A DNA stretch of 64,000 nt, taken from NCBI GenBank assembly GCA_963781785.1, contig CAWAHD010000005.1, positions 2,914,001-2,978,000 on the forward strand, written 5' to 3'. Shown here piece after piece: positions 26,752 through 35,700 of the stretch (within the stretch, counting starts at the first letter, position 1; each line of letters begins with the position of its first letter). The notes under the pieces were generated by a model that worked only from the letters and a program-made list of their open reading frames with translations, did not search any database and was not told the origin of the DNA. The DNA is from CAWAHD01 sp963781785. Its GTDB lineage: Bacteria > Planctomycetota > Planctomycetia > Isosphaerales > Isosphaeraceae. The position numbers and the translations under genes were made by a program.

Positions 26752-28209
26752 GTGGAAATCATCGAGCGCATCGATCACTGGGGCAGGACGACCCCGGATC
26801 GGCCGGCATTCATCAGTGGGGGTCGCACCCTCACGTACGGGGAGTTGTGCCGCAGGTCCGATGCCCTGGCCGCCCACCTCGCTCTCACGCTCGCCGAGAA
26901 GGCGCCGGTCATCGTTCTGGGACACAAAGAGCCGGAGCTGATCATCGCCTACCTGGGCGTCATCAAATCAGGGCGTGCGTATGTGCCGGTGGATACCGCC
27001 GTGCCCCCGCAACGGATCGAGCAAATCGCGGCGGCCAGTGGCGCCCCGCTCATCCTGTCTCCGGAGAACGTTGCCGAGCTCTCCAGCGGGCAGGAACCGG
27101 CCCCCCCCTGGCGGCTGGGAACAGACGATCATTATTACATCATGTTTACATCGGGCAGCACCGGGGAGCCCAAAGGTGTGCCGATCACCTATGGTTGCCT
27201 GCAAAGTTTCCTCCAGTGGCTCCTGGCCGAGCACGCCTTCCTCGAGGGACGAGAGGTCTTCCTGAACGTCGTCCCCTACTCGTTCGACGTTTCGGTGATG
27301 GATACGTACGCCGCGCTGGTGACGGGAGGGACGGTGACCAGCGTCACCAAAGGGGAGGTTGCCAACCCGAGGCAACTGTATCAGCTCCTGGCTGCCTCGG
27401 GATTGACAACCTGGGTATCTACGCCTTCATTCGCCCAGATGTGCTTGGTCGAGCCCACGTTCACTCAGGGCATGCTGCCGCGGCTCAGGCGGTTCCTGTT
27501 CTGCGGCGAGACGCTGGCTCCGGAGGTCGCATCCCAGCTTCTGGACCGCTTCCCGGCCGCGGACGTCTGGAACACCTACGGCCCCACGGAAGCGACCGTG
27601 GCCGCCACCTCGATAAAGATCACGCGTGCGATCCTCGAACATTACTCCCCGTTGCCGATCGGTTACCCGATGCTGGGCAGCCGCGTTGTGGTGATGGACG
27701 AAGAGCGGCGCGAGCTGCCCCCGGGTGAGCGGGGGGAAATCATCATCTCCGGCCCCAACGTCAGCCCCGGGTACCTGAATCGACCCGAGCTGAACGAAAC
27801 CGCGTTCTTTCACCTGGACGGCCAGCGAGCCTACCGGACCGGCGACTGGGGCCGCACCAAGGACGGCATGCTCTTCTTCGAGGGCCGGATCGACAACCAG
27901 GTCAAGCTGCACGGCCACCGCATCGAGCCGTCGGATGTCGAAGCGAACTTGCGGGCGCTCGCCGGGGTGCGCGATGCCGTCGTCCTGCCCGTGTTCCGGC
28001 AGGGCGCTGTCGATTCCCTCGCCGCCTTCGTGATCCTGAATGAGCAGCCCGCGCGGTCGGACTTCCAGCTCGCCTGCGAGCTGAAAGCCCAGATGACCGA
28101 GCGCGTGCCCGCATACATGATCCCTCGGAAGTTCTCCTTCATGGAGAGTTTTCCGATGAACGCCAACGGTAAGGCAGACCGGCGCAGGCTGGCCGAGGCC
28201 CTGACATGA
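26752..28209 (+). CDS. dltA: DltA, D-alanine--carrier-protein ligase
   Basis: A 485-residue adenylate-forming enzyme. It would activate D-alanine with ATP and load it on DltC in the cytoplasm. Core motifs: FTSGSTGEPKGVPIT (A3), NTYGPTEATVAAT (A5), YRTGDWG (A7), GRIDNQVKLHGHRIEPSDVE (A8) and the C-terminal lysine region NANGKADRRRL (A10). Length is normal. The start is a GTG at 26752, ten bases after the dltX stop, and the stop overlaps dltB by 4 bp. Intact. Specificity for D-Ala is inferred from the operon, not from the pocket residues. Confidence 0.9.
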   Translation: MEIIERIDHWGRTTPDRPAFISGGRTLTYGELCRRSDALAAHLALTLAEKAPVIVLGHKEPELIIAYLGVIKSGRAYVPVDTAVPPQRIEQIAAASGAPLILSPENVAELSSGQEPAPPWRLGTDDHYYIMFTSGSTGEPKGVPITYGCLQSFLQWLLAEHAFLEGREVFLNVVPYSFDVSVMDTYAALVTGGTVTSVTKGEVANPRQLYQLLAASGLTTWVSTPSFAQMCLVEPTFTQGMLPRLRRFLFCGETLAPEVASQLLDRFPAADVWNTYGPTEATVAATSIKITRAILEHYSPLPIGYPMLGSRVVVMDEERRELPPGERGEIIISGPNVSPGYLNRPELNETAFFHLDGQRAYRTGDWGRTKDGMLFFEGRIDNQVKLHGHRIEPSDVEANLRALAGVRDAVVLPVFRQGAVDSLAAFVILNEQPARSDFQLACELKAQMTERVPAYMIPRKFSFMESFPMNANGKADRRRLAEALT

Positions 28210-29572
28210 TCCCGTACGCGGATTTCCTCTATTTCGGCATCCTGCTTTACATCGCGGTGCCCACCCTCTTGATCCGGCGGTGGCTCGGGTTCTCTGCGCG
28301 TGGGTCCTGGTTGCCACCGCGGCGATGCTGGTCCTCCAGTACGGGACCATCGCCCATCTCGTGCCGGCAACCGTTCCTGAGGGACTGAAGGGCGCCGGCA
28401 GTTCCCCGGTTTCTGGCGGGCTCGCGGCGGTCAGGGATATCTGGGTGGTGATCGCCTGCGGCATCTTCCAGTGGAGCCTGGCCCAAGGGTTCCTCTGGAT
28501 GAAGCGGCGCACCTCCTGGTACTGGCCCTTCCCCGCGGCGCTCTTGTTGACACTGGTCCCCCTCTTCGGGGCCCGATTCCTGCCGATGACTGTCCCAGGC
28601 GCCCACCTCGGGTTCCTGGGGATCTCGTACGTGACGTTTCGCAGCCTCGACGTCATCTTCGGCATCCGGGACCGGCTGATCGTTTCGCTCCCCGCCGGAC
28701 AGTTCTTCGCCTTTCTCTTCTTCTTCCCGGCCATCTCGTCGGGGCCCATCGACCGCTACCGCCGGTTCCAGCACGACTGGAATCGCCCCCATACTCCTGC
28801 GGAATTCTGGAAAGACCTGGATGGGGCCGTGCACCGCATCTTCACCGGCTTTCTGTACAAGTTCATCCTGGCCGCATCAATCAAGACCTACTGGATCGAC
28901 CGTTTGGGCGATGGCGGCTTCCTCAACACTCTGTCGTACATGTACGGGTACAGTCTCTACCTTTACTGCGACTTCGCCGGCTACAGCGCCTTCGCCGTCG
29001 GGGTCAGCTACCTTCTGGGCATCCACACGCCCGAGAACTTCAACCGTCCCTTCCTGGCGCGCAACATCAAGGACTTCTGGAACCGCTGGCACATCAGCCT
29101 CTCCACGTGGCTGCGCGATCACGTGTACATGAGATTCATGCTGGCCGCGACCAAGGGCCGCTGGTTCGCCAGCCAGTACACGGCCTCCTACCTCGGTTTC
29201 TTTCTCACGTTCGGGCTGATGGGGCTCTGGCACGGAATTGAGCCCTACTACCTGCTTTATGGGCTGTACCACGGGACACTCCTGGCCGGGCATGACGTGT
29301 TCACTCGCTGGAACAAAGGGCGGCGGGTGTGGGGGAACGGGCCGGTGTGGCGGGCCATGGGGACCCTGGTCACGTTCCACCTGGTCTGCCTGGGCTTTCT
29401 GCTCTTCTCCGGGAGGATCGGTCCGACGTGGAAGCCGGCCAGCTCGGTCCCGCAGGTTGCCCGTGGGGCCGCGCCTGTCCGATTAGGCTTGCACGAGTCG
29501 AAGGGCGGCCAGACCAGAGGGGGTTGGGCGTGGCATTCCGGCCGGCCGGACCGTCCTGTCAAAGTTGAGTGA
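28206..29572 (+). CDS. dltB: DltB, MBOAT membrane acyltransferase, frameshifted near the start
   Basis: A multi-helix MBOAT protein of about 450 residues that would pass D-alanine across the membrane. It starts at ATG 28206, overlapping dltA by 4 bp (MIPYADFLYFGILLYIAV). Near 28280-28300 the reading moves to another frame (VLVATAAMLVLQYG) through a single-base change. After that it is clean: FFPAISSGPIDRYRRF, FAGYSAFAVGVSYLLG, ARNIKDFWNRWHISLSTW and the catalytic-His region MGLWHGIEPYYLLYGLYHG. The last 50 residues (after SGRIGP) are Pro/Arg-rich and may come from another indel. As the protein is otherwise perfect, a sequencing indel is the likely cause. Confidence 0.85.
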
Positions 29573-29659
29573 ATTGCCCTGGCGAGTGGTCACAACGACC
29601 CGGGGTCGTGCGGCACTGACGATATGATGGCAGACGACCGTTCTGGAGGTGTTGTTCCG

Positions 29660-29902
29660 ATGACGATTTCTGACCGCGTCCTGGATGTGCTTGCCGGCGT
29701 GTCCGAGATCGAGGATGTACGCCACGAGCCCGACGTTCGCCTCTACGACCTCCAGATCCTGGATTCGATGAAGACCGTGAGGTTGATCATCGCGTTCTCG
29801 TCCGAGTTCGGCGTCGAGATCTCGCCTGCCGAACTGGACCGCGAGGAGTGGGCGACACCCCGCAAGATCGTCTCGTACATGGAACGCAGGATCGTCGCCT
29901 GA
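29660..29902 (+). CDS. dltC: DltC, D-alanyl carrier protein
   Basis: An 80-residue acyl-carrier-like protein. Ser36 in LDSMKTV is the expected phosphopantetheine site. The tail DREEWATPRKIVSYMERR is typical of DltC. The start at 29660 has GGAGGT nine bases upstream; an ATG at 29624 would add 12 residues but lacks a ribosome site. It is the last gene of the dlt operon, 87 bases after dltB. It would accept D-alanine from DltA and deliver it to DltB. Confidence 0.9.
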   Translation: MTISDRVLDVLAGVSEIEDVRHEPDVRLYDLQILDSMKTVRLIIAFSSEFGVEISPAELDREEWATPRKIVSYMERRIVA

Positions 29903-30113
29903 GGGCACCACGCCGCCCCAACCCTGGAAGTCGCCGCGCGACCCGCAGCCCGACGGCATGACGGTCCCCACCGCTCTCGAAAGACCTGTTGGCAGAGGGG
30001 CCGAAATCTCGCAAGCCGCGCGTCGCACCAATCGGGCCGGCATGGTCCCGGAAAGGTCGTGAAGGGGCACGGGCCAGCTTTACGGCCTGGCGTTAGTTTG
30101 CCATGTGAACGAC

Positions 30114-30341
30114 TCACCGTCGTGGCTGTTCCGTCACCCGCCGAATGGAACGCGTCACGAACGCCACGACTGTCCAACCGCTCAGCATCCCGAGCAGGTA
30201 GACGGCGATGGTCAAAAGCGCCACGGGCCCCGTGAGCGTCCAGCTCCCGAAATTGAACTTCATGACCTCGGTGTTTTGAACCGCGAACATGCCGACGGCT
30301 CCCAGGAACACCAGGAACACGAGCGCCTGAACGAATCGCAT
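30114..30341 (-). CDS. LapA-like (DUF1049) inner membrane protein
   Basis: A 75-residue protein with two membrane helices: residues 4-20 (VQALVFLVFLGAVGMFAVQN) and 38-62 (GPVALLTIAVYLLGMLSG). The loop VQNTEVMKFNFGSWTLTGPVALL is the DUF1049/LapA pattern. In E. coli LapA takes part in lipopolysaccharide assembly control; the role in a planctomycete is not known. GGGGAG lies about six bases before ATG 30341. It stands alone between the dlt operon and a divergent racemase-family gene. It may be of interest that it sits next to an envelope-modification operon. Confidence 0.8.
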   Translation of the reverse strand: MRFVQALVFLVFLGAVGMFAVQNTEVMKFNFGSWTLTGPVALLTIAVYLLGMLSGWTVVAFVTRSIRRVTEQPRR

Positions 30342-30657
30342 CTTCAGCTCCCCGTAAGAAGCCCAATCTCCAAAACAGACCGACCGGCGATCGCCGAGCC
30401 GGGTTATCTGTCTGCTCCGATGTGACACGCAACTTCCAGGCCGCGCCGTCATTGTCCGCTTCGACCTGGTCCTCTGCGACCCGAGGCTTAACCAGGCTGC
30501 GCACCAACGCGACCGGCCAGCGCGTGTCCGGCGGAAACGCGATCCGTTGATCGCCAATCTGCCCCGAAGGTTGGGATGGCGGATTGCGATCGCCACCATT
30601 CGGCCCGAATAATGGCTCTCGCCGACGACTTCAAACGACCTTGCCAGGAGGAAAGCC
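30342..30657. other. divergent intergenic region, nothing specific seen
   Basis: 316 bases between lapA-like (minus) and the proline-racemase-family gene (plus). It should hold both promoters. No convincing boxes, hairpins or repeats were noticed. A GCCAGGAGGAAAGCC stretch just before 30658 is the ribosome site of the plus-strand gene. Confidence 0.4.
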
Positions 30658-31710
30658 ATGCGTTCGGCGCGAATGATCCAAGCCGTGGACTTGCATGCCT
30701 GCGGCGAGCCCGGCCGGGTGATTGTGGGTGGCGTGCTCGACGTTCCCGGGCACACGATGTTCGAAAAGATGCAGCATCTGGCTAACCATGCTGATGGGTT
30801 GCGCAAACTGATGCTGCGCGAGCCCCGCGGCTATCCCGCCGCGAATTGTAACCTGATCCTGCCACCTACGCATCCGGAAGCCGTTGCCGGCTATGTGATC
30901 ATGGAGCAAACCGAATACCCCGGAATGTCGGGGACGAATACGATTTGCGTCACCACGGTGCTGCTTGAGACCGGCATGGTGCCAATGCGCGAGCCGATCA
31001 CCGAACTGGTGCTCGAATCGCCGGCCGGGCTGATCCGGGTGCAGGCCGAGTGCGCGCTCGGCAAGGTGCAGAAGGTCACGTTTCGCAACGTGCCTGCATT
31101 TGCCGTACACCTCGACAGGGAGATCGATGTGCCCCACCTGGGTAAGGTCACGGTGGATGTCGCGTACGGTGGGATGTTTTATGTGATCAGTGATGCGGCT
31201 CAATTCGGCCTGCGGATTGTTCCGGAAGAAGGACGAGAGATCGTGCGTATCGGCGAGATGATCAAAGCCGCCACCCTGGAGCAACTGCCGGCCGAGCATC
31301 CGCTCCAGCCGGGATTCCGCGGGGTGACGATCACGGTTTTGTCTGCGCCGCCGACCCAGGCCCCGGCGCATGCCAGGAACGCTGTCGTCGTGTCGACCGG
31401 CCGGCTCGACTGGAATCGGCCCGCCACATGGACCGGCGCAATTGATCGCTCCCCCTGCGGCACCGGCACCTGCGCCAAGATGGCCGCACTTCACGCCAAG
31501 GGGAAGCTTGGCTTGAACGAGGATTTTCATCACGAGGGGATCCTGGGAACGATCTTCACGGGTCGATTGCTGGAAGAAACGTCGGTCGGACCGTATCGCG
31601 CCGTGGTGCCGACGATCAGCGGAAGGGCGTGGATCACCGGCTTCTGCAATTACGTGCTGGAGGCGGACGACCCCTTTCCGGAGGGGTTCACGGTCGGCGA
31701 CATCTGGTGA
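30658..31710 (+). CDS. proline racemase superfamily enzyme, probably 4-hydroxyproline epimerase
   Basis: A 350-residue intact enzyme of the proline racemase fold. The second catalytic position is a Cys (Cys267 in DRSPCGTGT). The first, normally Cys in MCGH, is Ser91 in GMSGTNTIC. From established work on the superfamily, Cys/Cys enzymes are proline racemases or hydroxyproline 2-epimerases, Ser/Cys enzymes are mostly hydroxyproline 2-epimerases, and Cys/Thr enzymes are 3-hydroxyproline dehydratases. Ser/Cys therefore favours epimerisation of trans-4-hydroxyproline to the cis-D form. AGGAGG lies before the start. No other hydroxyproline-catabolism genes are near. Confidence 0.85.
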   Translation: MRSARMIQAVDLHACGEPGRVIVGGVLDVPGHTMFEKMQHLANHADGLRKLMLREPRGYPAANCNLILPPTHPEAVAGYVIMEQTEYPGMSGTNTICVTTVLLETGMVPMREPITELVLESPAGLIRVQAECALGKVQKVTFRNVPAFAVHLDREIDVPHLGKVTVDVAYGGMFYVISDAAQFGLRIVPEEGREIVRIGEMIKAATLEQLPAEHPLQPGFRGVTITVLSAPPTQAPAHARNAVVVSTGRLDWNRPATWTGAIDRSPCGTGTCAKMAALHAKGKLGLNEDFHHEGILGTIFTGRLLEETSVGPYRAVVPTISGRAWITGFCNYVLEADDPFPEGFTVGDIW

Positions 31711-31750
31711 GACGCCAGGGAGAGTGGACGGTCGTCTGGCCGTGTCTGAA

Positions 31751-32995
31751 TCAAAGCATCTGCTGCTGGCGCCAGCCTGGTGCACGGACTTCGACTAGGG
31801 GACGTCCCGGATTGAGGATCGCGAGCTCAATCGCGGCGGCAGCGCACTGGCGCTGGTAGCCAGACTTGAGTGCCACGCGCAGCGACTCGTCAGTGATCGG
31901 CTGCCCCAGAAGATAGCGCGTATCCTTGGAGAAGCTCCCGCGCCGTTGTTCCCACCACTTCGTGACCAGGGCCGGGTCGGGCCACGGGAGGTGATCGTCG
32001 GGGTCCATGGCGACGTTCTCGTCCTCGGGGTCCTCGGTTGGCCCCGCTTCGAACCCTTCGGGCTTCTTGCCTTCGAGCTTGTCGTAGGCGATGCGGACAC
32101 CAGTGATCAGGCTGAATGACTCGCCGGCGACGCGGGCCAGCGCGGGGACCTTCATCTGGTCGATGAGCCAAGGGATGATCTCCGGATCGCCCATCGCGCC
32201 GGCGCCCTTCGCCGCGACCCGAAGCCGGCCGAGCCCCCGGATCAGCTTCTTGATCCAGATCCTGGCCTCGTGGGGTGGCAGACGCCGCATCGCCATCTGC
32301 ACGGATCGCTCGCTGAACGGGCCGCCGCCCTCGGCGATGGTCTGAAGCGCGGCGACGGCATCCCTGTGGCCGCTGAGCAAGGCGTTGGACCACGCGGCCC
32401 AGAACCGGCACGTCGGATCCTTCGCTTTGAGGCCACCCCGGAGGGTGATGTGAAGGTCGGTCAGCCCGAGCTCACCAGCGGCGCGGAAGGCGCGGGCTTT
32501 CAGGAGTGGATCGGCGGCGGCAAAGGCCTCGGTCAAGGAAGACCCGGGGTTGCGGCGGTGGATCGCTGACGCGGCGATGCCCACGCGCTTGAGGGCGGGG
32601 TCGGCAGCGGCCAAGAGCGATTTCATGGGTTTCGACGCCTGTTCGTACGGCAGCCAGCCCAGAGCCGAGATCAGGCCCCGAACCGCATCGGGCTTGGCGG
32701 TTCCAGCGGTCAGGACGTCTTGAATCTTGGCGGGATTGCCGCTCTCGAACGCCAGCACGGCGGCGGCGAAGACGTCGCCCGGCCCGCCAAGTTCGGTGAG
32801 CTGGCCCTTGGCGATCTCCCAGCCCGGCTCGCCGGCGACCCGCAGGCCGTCGACGTGGGCCTCGACGCGGTCGTCGAGGCCGGTCAGACTCCTGAGCGAG
32901 AAGTTTGCCTGCCCAACGGCATGCACGCGCAGCACCCAGAGAAAGGCCGCGTCCTCCGCGTGCTGGGCGACGACCTCGGGGATGATAAGGCTCAT
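31751..32995 (-). CDS. TIGR02270-type HEAT-repeat T6SS-associated protein
   Basis: A 414-residue alpha-solenoid protein. The N-terminus reads MSLIIPEVVAQHAEDAAFLW, followed by helical repeats such as VFAAAVLAFESGNPAKIQDVL and MGDPEIIPWLIDQM. The C-terminal signature includes ESFSLITGVRIAYDKLEG and LPWPDPALVTKWWEQRRG. This matches the TIGR02270 family, found in T6SS loci and of unknown exact role. It is the last gene of the minus-strand T6SS unit, about 57 bases after the preceding gene. Intact; no signal peptide. Confidence 0.8.
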   Translation of the reverse strand: MSLIIPEVVAQHAEDAAFLWVLRVHAVGQANFSLRSLTGLDDRVEAHVDGLRVAGEPGWEIAKGQLTELGGPGDVFAAAVLAFESGNPAKIQDVLTAGTAKPDAVRGLISALGWLPYEQASKPMKSLLAAADPALKRVGIAASAIHRRNPGSSLTEAFAAADPLLKARAFRAAGELGLTDLHITLRGGLKAKDPTCRFWAAWSNALLSGHRDAVAALQTIAEGGGPFSERSVQMAMRRLPPHEARIWIKKLIRGLGRLRVAAKGAGAMGDPEIIPWLIDQMKVPALARVAGESFSLITGVRIAYDKLEGKKPEGFEAGPTEDPEDENVAMDPDDHLPWPDPALVTKWWEQRRGSFSKDTRYLLGQPITDESLRVALKSGYQRQCAAAAIELAILNPGRPLVEVRAPGWRQQQML

Positions 32996-33052
32996 GGACG
33001 ATCGGACCTTCGCGAACCCAGACGATATTCGCAGACTGGACGAGGATGCGCG

Positions 33053-33825
33053 TCATTCGACGACGATCCTGACCACCTTGATCGTGGTGCGGGAGTAGGC
33101 GTCGCATAAGTTGACCAGGACATTCCAGGCCGCCTCGCTGGCTTGGAAGCGTGTCAGGGCGACCTCGATCGAGTACGCATCCAACTGTGTGACACCGCCG
33201 GCGACGGATTCAACCTCATCGGGGAATCCTACCGGCAAGGCGAAGCCGCCGGACTCCACGATGCCAAACCAAGCGTGGACGCGCCGTGCGACCTCCGCTA
33301 CATCGGGAGCCTCCAGGGGCGCTCGAATTCGATCTCGCACCGCCGGCTGAGGCTGAACTCGGTATTCACCCACTCGACCGAGAACGATACTTGGTCGGAG
33401 AGGCCGGGATAGACGCGGTCTTGATTGTGCTCGTCGGCGGGCAAGAGCTCGACCCGCTGAGCGCGCCCGGCCAAGTCCCGTACGGCGATCCGCCCGACGG
33501 TTACCTGTGGAATCAGCAGCCGCCCGGCCATGTTTCTCAAGACCTGGAAAGCCCTCGGCTCGACATTCTCGGCGGTGAGATTGAAGGCGAGGCTTCCGGA
33601 AGTCAGAACCGGAACGGAGAGGATCTCTGACCGCGAGTCGACAGCCGGAACACCTGGGGCGACATAGCCGCCCAGTGCTCCCGGTGCGACGAAGGCGTCG
33701 ACCAGTCGAGTGATCGCTGGCGCCGCAGCAGCCGCATCACCGGAAGTGAGCTCGAACAAGACCTCCAGCCGAGCGGCACTCGAGAGTGAAGCCGAGAGGC
33801 CCAGCGTCGGGAAGCTGTTAGACAT
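33053..33825 (-). CDS. T6SS-linked protein of unknown function, frameshifted
   Basis: Start ATG 33825 overlaps the DUF3396 gene stop by 8 bp. The first part (MSNSFPTLGLSASLSSAARL ... VEWVNTEFSLSRRCEIEFERP) changes frame near 33318 and continues LEAPDVAEVARRVHAWFGIV to a stop at 33053. The reconstructed length is about 255 residues, rich in beta-strands, without signal or membrane segments. I do not recognise the family. Its place between an immunity gene and a TIGR02270 gene suggests a T6SS accessory, perhaps an adaptor or another immunity protein. Confidence 0.55.
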
Positions 33826-34786
33826 CTGCGAACCTGCGCCGCCAGGCGAGAGTGTTCTCCTCGTAGTTGGCCATGTTGCCCGCAAGCAAAGCCGGCGATC
33901 GGCTGTAGCCGATCTCAGCCAGGGGGGCAACGACCTTGTAGACCGCTTTGTACTCGGGGAGGAACTCGCGCCGATTGGTATCGCCGGTCTGAGGCCGAGA
34001 GCCAGCCTTCAGGAGCAGGCCGCCTTTGACCGCCAAGATCTCGACCGACTGCGGGAGCGAACGCCGAAGCTTCTCGGTCCCCCCGAGCCGGTCGACGAAA
34101 GGCTGACACAATATCGTGAGCCAGTTGATCCCCTTGATGCCGTCGTGCCGAGCGGCCATCTTGTCGTTGGGGTGGCCGAATATGTCGATTCCCCGGTGTC
34201 GCATCGATGTCGCCCACGCGGAGTTCTGCCCCTCTTTTCGCCAGTACTGCGAAACCTGGAAGCAAAACCCAGCGTGACCCGATTGGTAGGGGAAGATTTC
34301 GCAGAGCTCCTTGACGAATTCCAGCATCACATCGGCACGATCGCTGCCCCACTCGGGCGGAAAGGCCATATTGATAAGGTTCGCATCCTTGGTTCCGAAT
34401 CCACTGGAACCCGGTTCATTCCCCCATACCTCGAACTTGAACTTGGGGGCCCAGTTGTAATCGCCGCCGTCCTTGAGCTCCAGCATGATATAGGACCGGG
34501 CGGGCGCCCCCGGTGTGAGCCAGGTCTTGAGCATCTCGAGCGTGCGCTTGGTCACGGGCTTGTGCTTCTTCATGTTCTCGGTGGCGTAGAACTTGAGTTC
34601 ATCGGGTGGACAAAGCTCGAGGAACTTCTCGAAGCAGCCGAGAACGGCGGCGGGGGCCGCTGAGAACAGTATGTCGGTGTAGAGGCTGATGCCAAAGGTC
34701 AGCGCGAGTCGCCGGGCGCCGTCGACCACCAAGTCAAAGTCCGCCAGGTGGGACACACCGCCGGCTGGTTCCTCATCGTTGGTCAT
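33818..34786 (-). CDS. DUF3396 type VI immunity protein
   Basis: A 322-residue cytoplasmic protein with the DUF3396 pattern: FEVWGNEPG, SGHAGFCFQ, MRHRGIDIFGHPNDK, IKGINWLTILCQPFVDRLGG and AEIGYSRSP. From the literature as I recall it, this family provides immunity to VRR-NUC-domain T6SS nucleases. That fits the gene directly upstream, a VRR-NUC-like protein. The start at 34786 overlaps the effector stop by 4 bp (ATGA), the tight coupling expected for an effector-immunity pair. Intact. Confidence 0.82.
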   Translation of the reverse strand: MTNDEEPAGGVSHLADFDLVVDGARRLALTFGISLYTDILFSAAPAAVLGCFEKFLELCPPDELKFYATENMKKHKPVTKRTLEMLKTWLTPGAPARSYIMLELKDGGDYNWAPKFKFEVWGNEPGSSGFGTKDANLINMAFPPEWGSDRADVMLEFVKELCEIFPYQSGHAGFCFQVSQYWRKEGQNSAWATSMRHRGIDIFGHPNDKMAARHDGIKGINWLTILCQPFVDRLGGTEKLRRSLPQSVEILAVKGGLLLKAGSRPQTGDTNRREFLPEYKAVYKVVAPLAEIGYSRSPALLAGNMANYEENTLAWRRRFADV

Positions 34787-35289
34787 TGGAGGTCCTCGCA
34801 CTTACAGTCACCCTTCTTCGACTGAGCGTCTTGCGGCGTCATGGTCTCGACGGTGGGGTTGCCGGGGATCTTGGGGTAGTCGTCGATCTCCTTGGGTGTC
34901 TGCATCTCCACACCACTCTTGGCTGCCGACGGTTGCGAGAGCGCGGGCGGGGGGGGCGTATTCTGCACATTGTCAGGGCAAGGGAACTTGGCATCGATAA
35001 CGTGATTGCCGATCATGACGTCGGGGATAAGGACCCTGTCCATGCCTGGGACGTCCGAGAACCTCGGTGCCGCCTTGATGTCTGGGTATCGATTTGTCTG
35101 GGTCAATCGACCGTCCTTCTTGTCACGTAACTGGTGGGTGACGCACGAATGCTTCTTGCTTCCGAGTCGCTGGCATTCTTTGTCGCCATCACGCTTGACC
35201 AGGGGATATTTTTTCTCGTCGCAGCAAGAGATCGCGCAGGCCACGATCTGCTCGGACGTTGGAGCCATCGGTGTTTCCATGTTCGGCAC
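34783..35289 (-). CDS. VRR-NUC-like T6SS effector nuclease
   Basis: A 168-residue Cys-rich protein. The core is IPDVMIGNHVIDAKFPC, with Pro89-Asp90, Asp99 and Lys101 placed like the PD-(D/E)xK residues of VRR-NUC nucleases. Cysteines at 18, 22, 23, 39 and 49 could bind zinc or form disulfides. The second half is Pro-rich and disordered-looking. It follows the DUF4150 spike gene by 21 bases and overlaps its DUF3396 partner, so it is probably loaded on that spike and damages DNA in target cells. Start is GTG 35289; ATGs at 35280 and 35268 are alternatives. Smaller than most VRR-NUC effectors. Confidence 0.7.
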   Translation of the reverse strand: MPNMETPMAPTSEQIVACAISCCDEKKYPLVKRDGDKECQRLGSKKHSCVTHQLRDKKDGRLTQTNRYPDIKAAPRFSDVPGMDRVLIPDVMIGNHVIDAKFPCPDNVQNTPPPPALSQPSAAKSGVEMQTPKEIDDYPKIPGNPTVETMTPQDAQSKKGDCKCEDLQ

Positions 35290-35310
35290 GGATCACCCTT
35301 TCTTCCCGCG

Positions 35311-35700
35311 TCAGACGCAGACCGTGTTCTGGTGGTTGTTGGTCATTTTGTCGGTATTGCGGCAAGCATTCTTGCCCTCGAGCATCACGTCGAAAGAGTA
35401 AAGAATCCACTGAGCCTCCTTGCCAAACGTGCTGGAAGCGACGCCGCCTGCAGTTCCAGCCTCATCACCGTTGCTCATCGCGTACTCGGACCCCTTGTTG
35501 GCGCACATGTTGCCGCCGTCCGCGGTGATGGTCGTGGTCCCGTTGTCCAGAGAGTCGGACTTGGCGATGTTTGGGTAAGGGATGGGAACCGGGCCACCAG
35601 GACTCGGCGTCTTGCAGACGTCGGGCGCCGTCGCCGCGGCGATTCCCATCGCGGCCTTGTGTGACAGCGCCTGATTATTGACAGCGACCGTGACTGACAT
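35311..35700 (-). CDS. DUF4150 PAAR-like spike protein
   Basis: A 129-residue protein with the DUF4150 hallmarks: DVCKTPSPGGPVPIPYPNIA, then DEAGTAGGVASSTF and LYSFDVMLEGKNACRNTDKM with a late cluster of Asn residues. These proteins cap VgrG like PAAR proteins and carry effectors. Start ATG 35700 has GAGGAG seven bases upstream, and it shares bases with the stop of the ketosynthase-like gene (TGATG). The effector gene follows 21 bases downstream. Intact and of normal size. Confidence 0.88.
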   Translation of the reverse strand: MSVTVAVNNQALSHKAAMGIAAATAPDVCKTPSPGGPVPIPYPNIAKSDSLDNGTTTITADGGNMCANKGSEYAMSNGDEAGTAGGVASSTFGKEAQWILYSFDVMLEGKNACRNTDKMTNNHQNTVCV

